From assembly GCF_039531105.1 (NCBI RefSeq), contig NZ_BAAAPK010000001.1, forward strand, positions 372,001-436,000: a DNA stretch of 64,000 bases, written 5' to 3'. The position numbers and the translations under genes were made by a program. The stretch is from Microbacterium lacus. Its GTDB lineage: Bacteria; Actinomycetota; Actinomycetes; Actinomycetales; Microbacteriaceae. Under the pieces are notes generated by a model, which worked only from the letters and a program-made list of their open reading frames with translations, ran no database searches and was not told where the DNA came from. Below are positions 26,112 through 34,919 of this stretch, one piece after another (positions within the stretch are counted from its first letter, which is position 1; every line of letters begins with the position of its first letter).

Positions 26112-27370
26112 TGCGCTTCTGGCTCGGCGGATACACCGCCCGCTCCGGCGGGAACGCGACGGGCATCGGGGTCCTCGATGCGGGCGCGGCGGATGACATC
26201 CTGGCCGGTGGGCAGTTGCGTTTCGTCGGGGATGCGGTCGGCGCGGACGGCTCGCCGTCGTGGGTGGCGCAGCATCCCGAGCACGACGTGGTCTACGCCG
26301 CGATCGAGGACGCGGGGACCGTCCGTGCGTATCGCCGCACCGGTGAGCGAACGCTCGAACCGTTCGGCGGGCCGGTGGAGGCGGGTGAAGCCGTGTGCCA
26401 CGTCGCCGTCGCCCCCGACGGCGGGTCGCTCGTGGCGAGCTGCTGGGGCGACGGCCGCGTCGTGCGGATGCGACTGGATGCCGCCGGCAGACCATCCGCG
26501 CCGGCGATCGGTGCCGCGGGGTCGGACCCCTACGGACCTGATGCCGAGCCCGGCGATTTCGGTGGAGCGATCGATCTGTCCGCGCGTGTGGACCCGCACC
26601 GGGGCGCCGATCTGAGCGCCGGCGTGGACCTCGGTCGCGGTGTGGATCTCGCCGCCGCGGCGCGGGCGCTGCGCGCGGCGGCCGGCGACGAATACGGGCA
26701 CCTCGTGCCGGAGTACGACGCCGAGCCCGCCGACCCCGAGCCGGATGCGGAGTCCGCGGAGGCGGCATCCCGCGTCTCGCGCGCGCACCAGGCGGTCTTC
26801 CTCCCCGGCGGACTGATCGCGACCACCGACATGGGCTGGGATCTCGTGCGGTTCTGGCGGGCGGACGGCTCCGGGCTCCGCGAAGTGCAGCAGGTCGTCC
26901 TGCCGCGAGGCAGCGGCCCGCGCCATACGGTGTGGCACCCGAGCGGGCACCTCTACGTCGTGACCGAACTCAGTCGTGAGGTCTTCGCGCTCGCCCCCGA
27001 CCCGAGCGGGCGCTGGCGGGTCGTCGCAGGTTCGACCCTCGGTGCCGGGACGCTCGACGGCGACACGGCGGCCGAACTCGCGGCCTCCCGTGACGGTCAT
27101 TTCCTCTACGCCGGCGTGCGCGGCAGCAACACGATCGCCATCGTGCGCGTGAAGGGCGCCGGCGACGCGTTCGCGCCGGTCGCCCTCGTCGATTCCGGCG
27201 TGGACTGGCCCCGGCACCACGTGATCGACCGTGACACGCTTCTGGTGGCCGGCCAGCGCTCCGACGAGGTCGCGTCTCTCACCCTCGACCTGCGCACCGG
27301 GGTGCCCGGGCGCGTGCGGCACCGCGTGCAGACGCCGTCGCCGACCTGCCTTCTGCGGGCGCGGAGCTAG
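26111..27370 (+). CDS. lactonase-family beta-propeller protein
   Basis: Protein of 419 residues. WLGGYTARSGGNATGIGV at the start and repeated blades (SWVAQHPEHDVVYAAIEDAGTV; GPRHTVWHPSGHLYVVTELS; SRDGHFLYAGVRGSNTIAIV) match the seven-bladed 6-phosphogluconolactonase/lactonase fold. Its substrate is not certain. An insert of about 70 residues (roughly 150-220) interrupts the propeller, with imperfect VDL repeats followed by an acidic stretch (PADPEPDAESAEAA). The start overlaps the purA stop by one base. The stop overlaps the convergent AI-2E gene stop. Confidence 0.85.
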   Translation: MRFWLGGYTARSGGNATGIGVLDAGAADDILAGGQLRFVGDAVGADGSPSWVAQHPEHDVVYAAIEDAGTVRAYRRTGERTLEPFGGPVEAGEAVCHVAVAPDGGSLVASCWGDGRVVRMRLDAAGRPSAPAIGAAGSDPYGPDAEPGDFGGAIDLSARVDPHRGADLSAGVDLGRGVDLAAAARALRAAAGDEYGHLVPEYDAEPADPEPDAESAEAASRVSRAHQAVFLPGGLIATTDMGWDLVRFWRADGSGLREVQQVVLPRGSGPRHTVWHPSGHLYVVTELSREVFALAPDPSGRWRVVAGSTLGAGTLDGDTAAELAASRDGHFLYAGVRGSNTIAIVRVKGAGDAFAPVALVDSGVDWPRHHVIDRDTLLVAGQRSDEVASLTLDLRTGVPGRVRHRVQTPSPTCLLRARS

Positions 27371-28575
27371 ACCTTCGCGTCCTGCCGCGGGATGTACACC
27401 TGTTTGATGATGAGCAGGATCGAGGCGGTCACCGGCACGGCGATCAGCGCACCGAGCAGACCCAGCAGCGTGCCGCCGATGAGGGCACCGATCACCACGA
27501 GCGAGCCCGGGATCGAGATCGCCTTGCTCATGACCTTCGGGGTGATCACGTAGGCCTCGATCTGGATGTAGATCAGATAGCAGATCGCGAAGATGAGCGC
27601 CGATACCGGGCTCGTGAACAGCGCGATCACGCTCGCGGTGATCCAGTACAGGACCGGGCCCACGAGCGGGATGATCGTGATCATGAACGCGAGTACGCCC
27701 ATCAGGAGTGGGTAGGGCAGGCCGAGGACCAGGTGCAGCAGGAAGGCCACGATCGAGTTGAAGAACGCGAGCACGACCATGCCCATCAGATAGCTGCCCA
27801 CCGACTCGGTGATCTCGTTCGTCATGGCACGGACCTTGGTGCGGTTGCGCGCGGGCGCGAACTGCATCAGCGACTCCTTGATCGCCGGGAGCGAGGCCAC
27901 GAAGTACAGCGTGAGGACGACCACGATCAGCCCGCCCGAGACGGCGGCGGCGATTCCGGCGCCGATCTTGAGCAGACCGCCCGAGATCGCGGCGATGTTG
28001 GACGGGTTCGTGATGAAGGACTGGATCTCGCTCGTGATCGTGTTCAGGCCCGTTCCGAAGATGCCCTCCAGCGTCGCGTAGACGTCGCTCTTCTGGAAGT
28101 CCGAGATCATCGAGGGGATGCCGGTGAAGAACGAGCTGACCTGGTTGATGAGGGTGGGCACGACCAGGAGGATCACACCGGTGGCGATCACGCCCAGGAT
28201 CAGGAAGACGATCGTGATCGCCCAAGGGCGCTTCACGTTGTGCCGCTCGAACCACCTGAGCACGGGGTCCAGGCCGAGAGCCGCGAACATGGCCAGGGCG
28301 ATGTAGATGAGGATCGTGGCGATGTTGGTGACCGCGATCCCGAGCAGGATCGCGACGAGGCCGCCGATCGTGAGCAGCAGGCCCGCGGTGAAAGGACTGT
28401 CCAAGTGCGCCCAGAACGGGCGTCCGCCTCGATCGCTGGCCCTCGTGGCGGCGACCATCACCTCGCCGGTGTCGGTGCTCTCGGCCGCGGGCGTCGCGGG
28501 AGCGGGCGCCTCTGCGGCGACGGGCGCTCCGGCGGCATCCGAGCCGGCTGCGGGCGAAGGGGTGCCATCGGTCAT
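27367..28575 (-). CDS. AI-2E family transporter (UPF0118/YdgG-like)
   Basis: Protein of 402 residues with eight predicted membrane segments after a Pro/Ala-rich cytoplasmic N-terminus of about 60 residues. The AI-2E family pattern is seen in MGVLAFMITIIPLVGPVLYW and PGSLVVIGALIGGTLLGLLGALIAVPV. Members are proposed exporters of small signals, or Na+/H+ antiporters in some species; the substrate is unknown. ATG at 28575 stands 7 nt after TAGAGT (leaderless). A palindrome at 28612-28628 is a candidate operator. Its stop overlaps that of the lactonase within the shared CTAG. Confidence 0.9.
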   Translation of the reverse strand: MTDGTPSPAAGSDAAGAPVAAEAPAPATPAAESTDTGEVMVAATRASDRGGRPFWAHLDSPFTAGLLLTIGGLVAILLGIAVTNIATILIYIALAMFAALGLDPVLRWFERHNVKRPWAITIVFLILGVIATGVILLVVPTLINQVSSFFTGIPSMISDFQKSDVYATLEGIFGTGLNTITSEIQSFITNPSNIAAISGGLLKIGAGIAAAVSGGLIVVVLTLYFVASLPAIKESLMQFAPARNRTKVRAMTNEITESVGSYLMGMVVLAFFNSIVAFLLHLVLGLPYPLLMGVLAFMITIIPLVGPVLYWITASVIALFTSPVSALIFAICYLIYIQIEAYVITPKVMSKAISIPGSLVVIGALIGGTLLGLLGALIAVPVTASILLIIKQVYIPRQDAKV

Positions 28576-28611
28576 GGCTCACACTCTAGGGCGCGGGGCA
28601 TCGCGCACCAC

Positions 28612-28628
28612 TCACCCGGGCCGGGTGA
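28612..28628. promoter_or_regulatory. 17-bp palindrome upstream of AI-2E gene
   Basis: TCACCCGG-G-CCGGGTGA has two perfect 8-bp arms. It lies about 24 bp upstream of the AI-2E -10 box (28583-28588), so near its -35 region. No regulator for it is adjacent. Confidence 0.5.
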
Positions 28629-28672
28629 ATGTGGCGACGCGGGCATCGGCTCGTCGTGAACCATCCCGACGG

Positions 28673-28707
28673 CCGCACCGCGCACACGAGCCCGGTGCGC
28701 GGTGCGG
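28673..28707 (-). terminator. 13-bp stem-loop after the FAD oxidase gene
   Basis: CCGCACCGCGCAC (28673-28685) pairs perfectly with GTGCGCGGTGCGG (28695-28707) around a 9-nt loop, 18 nt past the FAD-oxidase stop. There is no U-tract, but position and strength fit a terminator. Confidence 0.65.
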
Positions 28708-28724
28708 CGTCGTTCCGCAGCCGG

Positions 28725-30125
28725 TCAGTTCACGGGGTGAGCGGCGGAGAACATGTCGCCGGGATCGAATCGACGCTTGAGCTCACCGAGCCGGCCGGCC
28801 GCGTCGCCGTATCCGCCCCGGCGATCCACGTTGCCGCCGTCCACGAACGTCAGCGCGAGAGCGTCGATGTGCCACGGCTCGAAGAGCGCCACTGCCGCGC
28901 CCACCGCCGCGCCGGCGCCGGCTGCGGCATCGGGAACCGGAACAACGGCGACCGCGTGGCAGATGTACTCTCCCCGGAAGGCCGACACCGCCCCACCCGC
29001 ATCGACCGGACGCGCCACGGCTCCGCCGACGTGGCGCAGCTCCATCATGAAGAGCCTCGGGTCGGAGCCGGCCCGCAGGAATGCGGCGACCGCATCTTCC
29101 GGGAGCTCGTCGACCACTGCGTGCCCGGTGACCGCCGGGGTGGGCTGAGGCGGATCCATGTGCACGGCGACCAGCCCGGCAGCAGGGATGCGACCGAAGG
29201 TGTCGATCTCCGGTGCGAGCGCCCGCAGCGGTGCGAGGACGGCGGCTGCCCCCTCATCAGTCCCCAGGACCGCGCCGTCGATGACCACCACCGACCGGCC
29301 GGAGAGGAACGGGGGAAGTTCGGGCAGGGGGGGAAGGTTCAGGATGCGCAGGGTCGTCGTCGCGCTATCCGGTGCCGTCGTCGTCCACGTCGCCCAGGCG
29401 CGAGCCACCTCGGAGGCGCGAGCTGCGTCCCACAGCAGCATTCCGGCGTACACGTCCGCGTACGGGAGCAGGTCCATCTCGAGCGAGACCACCACCCCGA
29501 AGGCGCCCGATCCGCCTCGGACCGCCCAGAACAGGTCCCGGTTCTCCTCGGCGCTCGCGCGCACCAGTGCGCCGTCGGCGGTGACGATCTGAACGGCACG
29601 GACGAAGTTGACCGCGAGGCCGTGCGTCCGCGCGTAGAAGGACAGGCCGCCGCTGAGGCTGTACCCGGCGACGCCGACGTCGCCGGCGCTTCCGTGGGGC
29701 GCCGTCAGACCGTGGGGTGCCGCGGCTTCCAGGACGTCGTTCCACTGCGAGCCGCCCAGCACGCGCGCCGTGCGCGCGACCGGGTCGACCGTGACGCCGC
29801 GCAGTCGCGCCAGTGAGATGACCACGGTGTCGGCGAAGCCCGTGTCGGCGAGCGCGGCGGCGGCGTGTCCGGTCGACTGCGGTGCGACTCTGAGTCCTGC
29901 CGCGGCGGCCGCACGGACGACGTCCACGACCTCTTCGGCGTTCTCCGGACGCGCGACGGCGACCGGTCGTTGGTCGACGGCGAGGTTCCAGGGCATGCGG
30001 GCGAGATCCCAGTCGTCGTCACCGGGCAGCACCACACGGTTGCCGAGGGCGGCGCGCAACCGACGTGCCCGCGGGTCTGCGGCATCGGGTCCGGCGGTGT
30101 CGGTCGTGGTGTCGGACAAGGTCAT
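28725..30125 (-). CDS. FAD-binding oxidoreductase, berberine-bridge/VAO type
   Basis: Protein of 466 residues. The N-terminal FAD-binding PCMH domain shows RPENAEEVVDVVRAAAAAG, VAPQSTGHAAA (the His is at the usual covalent-flavin position), ARVLGGSQWNDVLEAAAPHGL and GVAGYSLSGGLSFYARTHGL. The C-terminal berberine-bridge segment includes GGNVDRRGGYGDAAGRLGELKRRFDP. It likely oxidises a small alcohol, sugar or aromatic substrate using O2. No secretion signal is seen. ATG at 30125 follows GGAGCTCACC. It is divergent from a LuxR-type regulator, which probably controls it. Confidence 0.9.
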   Translation of the reverse strand: MTLSDTTTDTAGPDAADPRARRLRAALGNRVVLPGDDDWDLARMPWNLAVDQRPVAVARPENAEEVVDVVRAAAAAGLRVAPQSTGHAAAALADTGFADTVVISLARLRGVTVDPVARTARVLGGSQWNDVLEAAAPHGLTAPHGSAGDVGVAGYSLSGGLSFYARTHGLAVNFVRAVQIVTADGALVRASAEENRDLFWAVRGGSGAFGVVVSLEMDLLPYADVYAGMLLWDAARASEVARAWATWTTTAPDSATTTLRILNLPPLPELPPFLSGRSVVVIDGAVLGTDEGAAAVLAPLRALAPEIDTFGRIPAAGLVAVHMDPPQPTPAVTGHAVVDELPEDAVAAFLRAGSDPRLFMMELRHVGGAVARPVDAGGAVSAFRGEYICHAVAVVPVPDAAAGAGAAVGAAVALFEPWHIDALALTFVDGGNVDRRGGYGDAAGRLGELKRRFDPGDMFSAAHPVN

Positions 30126-30190
30126 GGTGAGCTCCAGTGGTCTGATTTCGGATCGGATGGGGCACCTCGAACGGCGCCGCAGGAGAGTCT

Positions 30191-30257
30191 GGTGGCGGCC
30201 GGCTTCCGGCCACCACCCCAGAGCAGAGGGATCTTCCGCCCTCCCAGATACCTGGGA
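30191..30257. promoter_or_regulatory. inverted repeats between FAD oxidase and LuxR genes
   Basis: Arms 30191-30202 and 30206-30217 pair with one mismatch (GGTGGCGGCCGG type) around a 3-nt loop. A second inverted repeat TCCCAG-atac-CTGGGA spans 30242-30257. Both lie in the 167-bp divergent region. The latter is a candidate operator and the former a leader hairpin of the oxidase mRNA. Confidence 0.5.
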
Positions 30258-30292
30258 TAGCGGATCCCCGCGCCCGAGAGCACACTGATGGC

Positions 30293-31426
30293 ATGGCAAC
30301 GGCACTGGCGCGTGGACGCGCGCGGAGCGACATCGAGGTGATGTCGCGTGCCGGCCTTCCCCTGCATCGGTTCATGGACGAAGCAGCGGACTCGTTGGGT
30401 GCGGTCGTGCCCTTCGTCGCCGCGTGCGTGACGACGCTCGACCCGGCGACCGCGATGGTCTCGAGCGCGCGGAAGCTCGGCGTCCTCGACGGCCGCAACG
30501 AGCAGGACCTCGCGTGGTCGCAGCTCGAGTACGGCGGTGAGGAGCCGACGGCCATTCGCGGGCTGCTGCGAGCCGGACGCACCGCGGTCGGAATGAACCG
30601 CGAGACCCACGGAGACGTGACCCGGTCCGCTCGGATGGCGGAACTGCTCGTCCCCCACTTCGACTTCCACGACGAGGCGCGCGTGGTCTTCGCGGACCGC
30701 AGCGGAGGGTGGGGACATCTCTCGCTTTTCCGTGGAAGCGAGGATCAGGCATTCGGGGCGGAGGAGCTGGCGTTCCTCGCTGATGTCGCGCCCTCCTTCA
30801 CCCGCGGCTTCCGCACCGGGCTCCTCGCGCAGATCGCCCTCCGGAGCACGGCCAGCGAGGCAGGTCCGGCCGTCATCATCGTGGATGCGCAGAACCGGAT
30901 GATCCAGTCCACACCCGGCGCGCAGGCGCACCTCGAGCGCATGTCGGCGCTGCCCGGCATGGGCGACCCGTTCGTGTACGTCCATGCGCTCGTCGACGCC
31001 GCCCGCCGGCTCGCACGCGGTGACACCGATCGGGTCCCTCGGGTGCGCACCCGAACGGCGGACGGGCTCTGGCTGGTGCTGCACGCAGCTCCGCTCGGTG
31101 GACTCAGCGACCGCGGCGGCGATGTCGTCGTCACGATCGAGGAGGCCCGCCCTCAGGAGGTGATCGACCTCGTCGCCGCGGCCTTCGGCCTCACGCCGCG
31201 CGAGCGCGACGTCATCTCCATCGTGCTCCGGGGCGCGAACACGAAGGAGATCGCCGCTGAGATGCACGTCTCGCCCTACACGGTGCAAGACCACCTGAAG
31301 TCGATCTTCGACAAGGCGGACGTCACGAGCCGGCGGGAACTCGTCGCGCGGGTCTACTTCGACCAGTACCTGTCCCGAGCCGGATCCGAACTCGCCCCCT
31401 CCGGGTGGTACGCGATCGCGCACTGA
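30293..31426 (+). CDS. LuxR-family transcriptional regulator
   Basis: Protein of 377 residues. The C-terminal LuxR helix-turn-helix is seen at about residues 300-355: FGLTPRERDVISIVLRGANT and KEIAAEMHVSPYTVQDHLKS. The N-terminal 180 residues look like a GAF-type sensor region, followed by a PAS-like part around VIIVDAQNRMIQSTPGAQAH. There is no receiver domain, so it is a direct effector sensor rather than a response regulator. It is divergent from the FAD oxidase. The ATG at 30293 has a leader without an obvious strong Shine-Dalgarno site. Confidence 0.87.
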   Translation: MATALARGRARSDIEVMSRAGLPLHRFMDEAADSLGAVVPFVAACVTTLDPATAMVSSARKLGVLDGRNEQDLAWSQLEYGGEEPTAIRGLLRAGRTAVGMNRETHGDVTRSARMAELLVPHFDFHDEARVVFADRSGGWGHLSLFRGSEDQAFGAEELAFLADVAPSFTRGFRTGLLAQIALRSTASEAGPAVIIVDAQNRMIQSTPGAQAHLERMSALPGMGDPFVYVHALVDAARRLARGDTDRVPRVRTRTADGLWLVLHAAPLGGLSDRGGDVVVTIEEARPQEVIDLVAAAFGLTPRERDVISIVLRGANTKEIAAEMHVSPYTVQDHLKSIFDKADVTSRRELVARVYFDQYLSRAGSELAPSGWYAIAH

Positions 31427-31467
31427 CGGGCGGCGTGCATCGCACCGACCGCCCGGGCCGCGACCGG

Positions 31468-31473
31468 TATCGT
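31468..31473 (+). promoter_or_regulatory. -10 box of leaderless chorismate mutase gene
   Basis: TATCGT ends exactly 6 nt before the ATG at 31480. Confidence 0.55.
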
Positions 31474-31479
31474 CGGGGC

Positions 31480-31803
31480 ATGACCGATCACTCCGCAGAG
31501 CCTGTCCTGGCCGACGCAGAAGCGCTCGAGACCCTGCAGCGACTGCGCGGCAGCATCGACAACGTGGATGCCGCGCTGGTCTATCTGCTCGCCGAACGGT
31601 TCCGTGCCACGAAGCAGGTCGGCAAGCTCAAAGCGGAGCACGGCATGCCGGCATCCGACCCCGCCCGGGAGGAGCAGCAGCTCGCCCGTCTGCGCCGACT
31701 CGCGATCGACGCGGAGCTGGACCCCGAGTTCGCCCAGAAGTGGTTCTCGTTCGTCGTCGCCGAAGTGATCAGGCATCACGTCGAAGCCGCCGAAGAGCGC
31801 TGA
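31480..31803 (+). CDS. chorismate mutase (AroQ-type)
   Basis: Protein of 107 residues, an all-helical AroQ domain: LQRLRGSIDNVDAALVYLLAERFRATKQVGKLKAEHG, then DPAREEQQLARLRRLA and the C-terminal helix FVVAEVIRHH. It converts chorismate to prephenate for Phe/Tyr synthesis. The key Arg, Lys and Glu/Gln positions of the family are present, and it is a stand-alone enzyme. ATG at 31480 is preceded by TATCGT at 6 nt. The HerA-like gene starts 17 bp downstream, so they are likely co-transcribed. Confidence 0.92.
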   Translation: MTDHSAEPVLADAEALETLQRLRGSIDNVDAALVYLLAERFRATKQVGKLKAEHGMPASDPAREEQQLARLRRLAIDAELDPEFAQKWFSFVVAEVIRHHVEAAEER

Positions 31804-31820
31804 GCGGAAGGACCCTCGCC

Positions 31821-32909
31821 ATGGCCCATGAACTCACGATCGGCACGCTGCTCGAATCCGAGGATGCCGCCCCCGCCCACCTGCTCGCGAACAAGCTCAA
31901 CCGCCACACGTTCTGGTGCGGGCAGAGCGGATCGGGCAAGACGTACGCACTCGGCGTCGCCCTCGAGCAGATCATGCTGCACACGCGGCTGCCGCTGGTG
32001 ATCCTCGATCCGAACTCGGACTTCGTCAAGCTCGGCGAGCTCCACGAGTCCGCCCCCGCGAGCGAGGCGTCCGAGCTCGCGCAGCGCGACATCCGGGTGC
32101 TCCGGTCCACCCCCGGAGCCGAGAACCCCCTGCACGTGCGCTTCATGCAGCTTCCCCTGCGCTCGCGTGCCGCGATCCTGCAGATCGACCCGCTGTTGCA
32201 TCCGCAGGACTTCAACGCGCTGCTGCGCCTGGAGCCCGAGCTCTCCCTGGTGCCCGATCACGACATCGTGGGGTTCATGCGCGCCCACCCCGACCGCGTG
32301 CGTCACGACCTCGCGATGCGGCTGGAGAACCTCGGCGTCGTGCAGTGGAACCTGTGGGCGTGGGGCAAGCGCGCCGTCACCGACGACATCGACGACAAGC
32401 CCGATGCGACGGTGGTGGACCTCGGCGGCTTCCCGACGCCGATGGAGTCCCGCGCCGCGGCGCTCGCGGTGCTCGACCACCTGTGGGAGACCCGCGAGCA
32501 GCGCATCGGCCGGCTCATCGTGATCGATGAGGCCCACAACCTCTGCACGCCCGACCCGGTCACCCCCGTGCAGAAGCTGCTGACGGAGCGGATCGTGCAG
32601 ATCGCCGCGGAGGGGCGCAAGTACGGCCTCTGGCTGCTGCTGTCGACCCAGCGCCCGTCGAAGGTGCACGTGAACGCCCTGTCGCAGTGCGACAACCTCG
32701 CCCTCATGCGGATGAGCTCGCCGCGGGACCTCGCCGAGCTCGGCGGCATGTTCGGCTACGCGCCGGACTCTCTGCTCAACCGGGCGACCGCGTTCGCGCA
32801 GGGTCAGGCGCTGTTCGCCGGCGGCTTCGTGGAGCAGCCGAGTCTGGTGCAGATGGGCGCGCGCCTGACCCGCGAGGGCGGCAGCGACGTCCCCGTGCCG
32901 CTGCGCTGA
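31821..32909 (+). CDS. HerA/DUF87-type P-loop ATPase
   Basis: Protein of 362 residues. Walker A is GQSGSGKT (residues 34-41) and Walker B is LIVIDEAHN (about 232-240). The later block GRKYGLWLLLSTQRPSKVH, with a sensor Gln and Arg, matches HerA/FtsK-like pumps with a DUF87 core. Roles of relatives include DNA translocation and end processing; no NurA partner nuclease is nearby, so the role is open. A GGAAGGA Shine-Dalgarno site lies upstream of the ATG at 31821. Confidence 0.85.
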   Translation: MAHELTIGTLLESEDAAPAHLLANKLNRHTFWCGQSGSGKTYALGVALEQIMLHTRLPLVILDPNSDFVKLGELHESAPASEASELAQRDIRVLRSTPGAENPLHVRFMQLPLRSRAAILQIDPLLHPQDFNALLRLEPELSLVPDHDIVGFMRAHPDRVRHDLAMRLENLGVVQWNLWAWGKRAVTDDIDDKPDATVVDLGGFPTPMESRAAALAVLDHLWETREQRIGRLIVIDEAHNLCTPDPVTPVQKLLTERIVQIAAEGRKYGLWLLLSTQRPSKVHVNALSQCDNLALMRMSSPRDLAELGGMFGYAPDSLLNRATAFAQGQALFAGGFVEQPSLVQMGARLTREGGSDVPVPLR

Positions 32910-32915
32910 GCGCTG

Positions 32916-33602
32916 TCAGGGAGTCGCGCGACGCAGGGTCAGGAAGGCCGTCGCCGCCAGGACCGCCGTGATCAGGATGCCCCAGAGGGTCATGCCGACC
33001 GTGCCCTGGCCCTGCAGCCACCCGAACACCTGCGCCCACGCGTTCAGCCGTCCGGTGATCCAGAGGCCGCCGACCAGGAGCGCCCCGATGCCGACCATGG
33101 CGAGCGTGACCGCCAGGGCGCCCCAGCGCTTGTAGATCGTCGCCGCCCAGAAGCCGATCACGAACATGAACATCGCGATCGCGAAGAAGGCGATCCCGGC
33201 CGCCCACCACCCGGCATCCCACAGCCACGGGATGTAGAAGAAGTAGCCGCTCAGCCCGTAGCCGCCTGTGGCCTGCTCGATGAAGCCGCCGATGACGAAG
33301 ACGATCGCGAGGATGCCGGCGGTGAGACCCGCGGTCAGCAGCGTGCCGAAGAAGAACTCCCGTCTGGTGATGCTCATCGCCTGGGAGAACGGGAACGAGT
33401 AGGCCATCGCCTGGATGCCGATCGCGAGGAAGTACCAGAGGGGCGCCTGGACCCCGCCGCCGTACTTCACCGCGCCGGGCGGGAGCATGCTGTACACGAT
33501 CAGCGTGAACGCGAGCGTGCCGAACAGGATGATCAGCGGGATCCACAGGAAGGTCATCCTGTTGACCAGCTGCAGACGGACGACGTTCAGTGTGCGGCTC
33601 AT
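32916..33602 (-). CDS. ABC transporter membrane subunit
   Basis: Protein of 228 residues with six predicted membrane segments, starting MSRTLNVVRLQLVNRMTFLW. It belongs with the ATPase gene, whose stop overlaps its start (ATGA at 33599-33602). The three-gene order GntR(YtrA)/ATPase/permease resembles the ytr or bcr-type operons that answer cell-wall stress in other Gram-positives. The substrate is not identifiable. Confidence 0.85.
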   Translation of the reverse strand: MSRTLNVVRLQLVNRMTFLWIPLIILFGTLAFTLIVYSMLPPGAVKYGGGVQAPLWYFLAIGIQAMAYSFPFSQAMSITRREFFFGTLLTAGLTAGILAIVFVIGGFIEQATGGYGLSGYFFYIPWLWDAGWWAAGIAFFAIAMFMFVIGFWAATIYKRWGALAVTLAMVGIGALLVGGLWITGRLNAWAQVFGWLQGQGTVGMTLWGILITAVLAATAFLTLRRATP

Positions 33603-34504
33603 CGGGCCACCTCCGGGGTCGGTGCCGCCTGTTCGGCGGCGTGCTGGGTGAGACGGACGATCAGCTGCTGCAGTGAGACGGGCGCGACATCGAGGCCGAG
33701 GTCGGCGAGTCGGACCCGGTCCGCCGCGCTCAGCGCTCCGAGCACGGTGACCGAGGCCACGCGGCCGAGGCTCTCGCGATGCAGGACCTCTCGTCCGGCC
33801 ACGAAGGCGTCGACCTCGGCGCCGTCACCGACGATCGTGGAGGCGCGGTCGCGGACGGCATCCGTCGCCTCGTCCATGATGATGCGACCGGCATCGATCA
33901 CGAGCACGCGCTCGATCAGGTTGGACACCTCGTCGATCAGGTGCGAGGACAGGATGATCGTCCGCGGGTGCAGGGAGTAGTCCTCGAGCAGCCGGTCGTA
34001 GAAGATCTGCCGGGCCACGGCGTCCAGGCCGAGGTAGGGCTCATCGAAGAACGTGATCTCGGCGCGCGAGGCGAGACCGATGATCACGCCGACCGCCGAC
34101 AGCTGCCCGCGTGAGAGCTTCTTGATGCGGCGATTCGTCGGCAGCTGGAAGTCGGCGATCAGGCGCTGGGCGAGCTGTTCGTCCCACCGGGGGAAGAACA
34201 GCCGCGCCGACCGGAACGCGTGCACGGGCCTCGCGTCGTCCGGGTAGCGCTGGCTCTCGCGCACGAAGCACATGCGCTCGAGGACCCGCGCGTTCTCGTA
34301 CGGGTGCTCGCCGAAGATGCGGATGTCACCGCTCGTGGCGAAGTTCTGGGCGGTGAGCATCGACATCACGGTCGTCTTGCCGGCGCCGTTGCGGCCGAGC
34401 AGGCCGTAGATCGTGTCCTGCTCGATCGCGAACGACACGTCATCGACGGCGGTGATGTCGCGGTAGCGCTTCGTGAGGTTCTGCACCTCGATGACAGCGG
34501 TCAT
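33599..34504 (-). CDS. ABC transporter ATP-binding subunit
   Basis: Protein of 301 residues. Walker A is GRNGAGKT (residues 37-44), the signature is KLSRGQLSAVG, and Walker B is ITFFDEPYLGLD followed by the switch His (ILSSHLIDEV). The C-terminal 80 residues form an accessory region. It overlaps both neighbours by four bases, so the GntR-ATPase-permease operon is translationally coupled. Confidence 0.95.
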   Translation of the reverse strand: MTAVIEVQNLTKRYRDITAVDDVSFAIEQDTIYGLLGRNGAGKTTVMSMLTAQNFATSGDIRIFGEHPYENARVLERMCFVRESQRYPDDARPVHAFRSARLFFPRWDEQLAQRLIADFQLPTNRRIKKLSRGQLSAVGVIIGLASRAEITFFDEPYLGLDAVARQIFYDRLLEDYSLHPRTIILSSHLIDEVSNLIERVLVIDAGRIIMDEATDAVRDRASTIVGDGAEVDAFVAGREVLHRESLGRVASVTVLGALSAADRVRLADLGLDVAPVSLQQLIVRLTQHAAEQAAPTPEVAR

Positions 34505-34896
34505 CGGGCCGCTCCTTCCTGAGGGGATGCCGCGCCCTGGGCGTCGGCGCGGTCGAGGATCAGACGCGTGAGCTCGTCGGGACCGAGCCCGAGCTTGTCG
34601 GCTTCGGCGAGCAGGGGCGCGACGAAGCGGTCGGCGAAGACGGCGCGCCGCTCGGTCATCAGCAGTTCGCGTGCGCCCGGCGCGACGAACATGCCGATCC
34701 CGCGACGCTTGTAGAGCACTCCTTTGTCGACGAGCATGGCGACTCCTTTCGCGGCCGTGGCGGGGTTGATGCGGAAGAACGCGGCGAGTTCGTTCGTGGA
34801 CGGGGCCTGCGCCTCTTCGGCGAGCGAACCGTCGATGATCGAGTCCTCGACGCTCTCGGCGATCTGGAGGAACAGCGCTTTGCCTTCTTCGATCAC
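34501..34896 (-). CDS. GntR-family regulator, YtrA subfamily
   Basis: Protein of 131 residues: winged helix (LFLQIAESVEDSIIDGSLAE; QAPSTNELAAFFRINPATAAKGVAMLVDKGVLY) plus a short dimerising helix pair, as in YtrA. The GTG start at 34896 is preceded by GGAGCCGAC. The inverted repeat at 34920-34935 is likely its operator. It probably represses the ABC genes it overlaps. Confidence 0.92.
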   Translation of the reverse strand: MIEEGKALFLQIAESVEDSIIDGSLAEEAQAPSTNELAAFFRINPATAAKGVAMLVDKGVLYKRRGIGMFVAPGARELLMTERRAVFADRFVAPLLAEADKLGLGPDELTRLILDRADAQGAASPQEGAAR

Positions 34897-34919
34897 GTCG
34901 GCTCCGGTCTGTGGGTTAA

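Noticed and set aside
28576..28724. tRNA-like or small RNA gene between AI-2E and FAD oxidase genes
   Set aside because: The structure resolves into one 8-bp palindrome and one 13-bp stem; no cloverleaf or anticodon arm.
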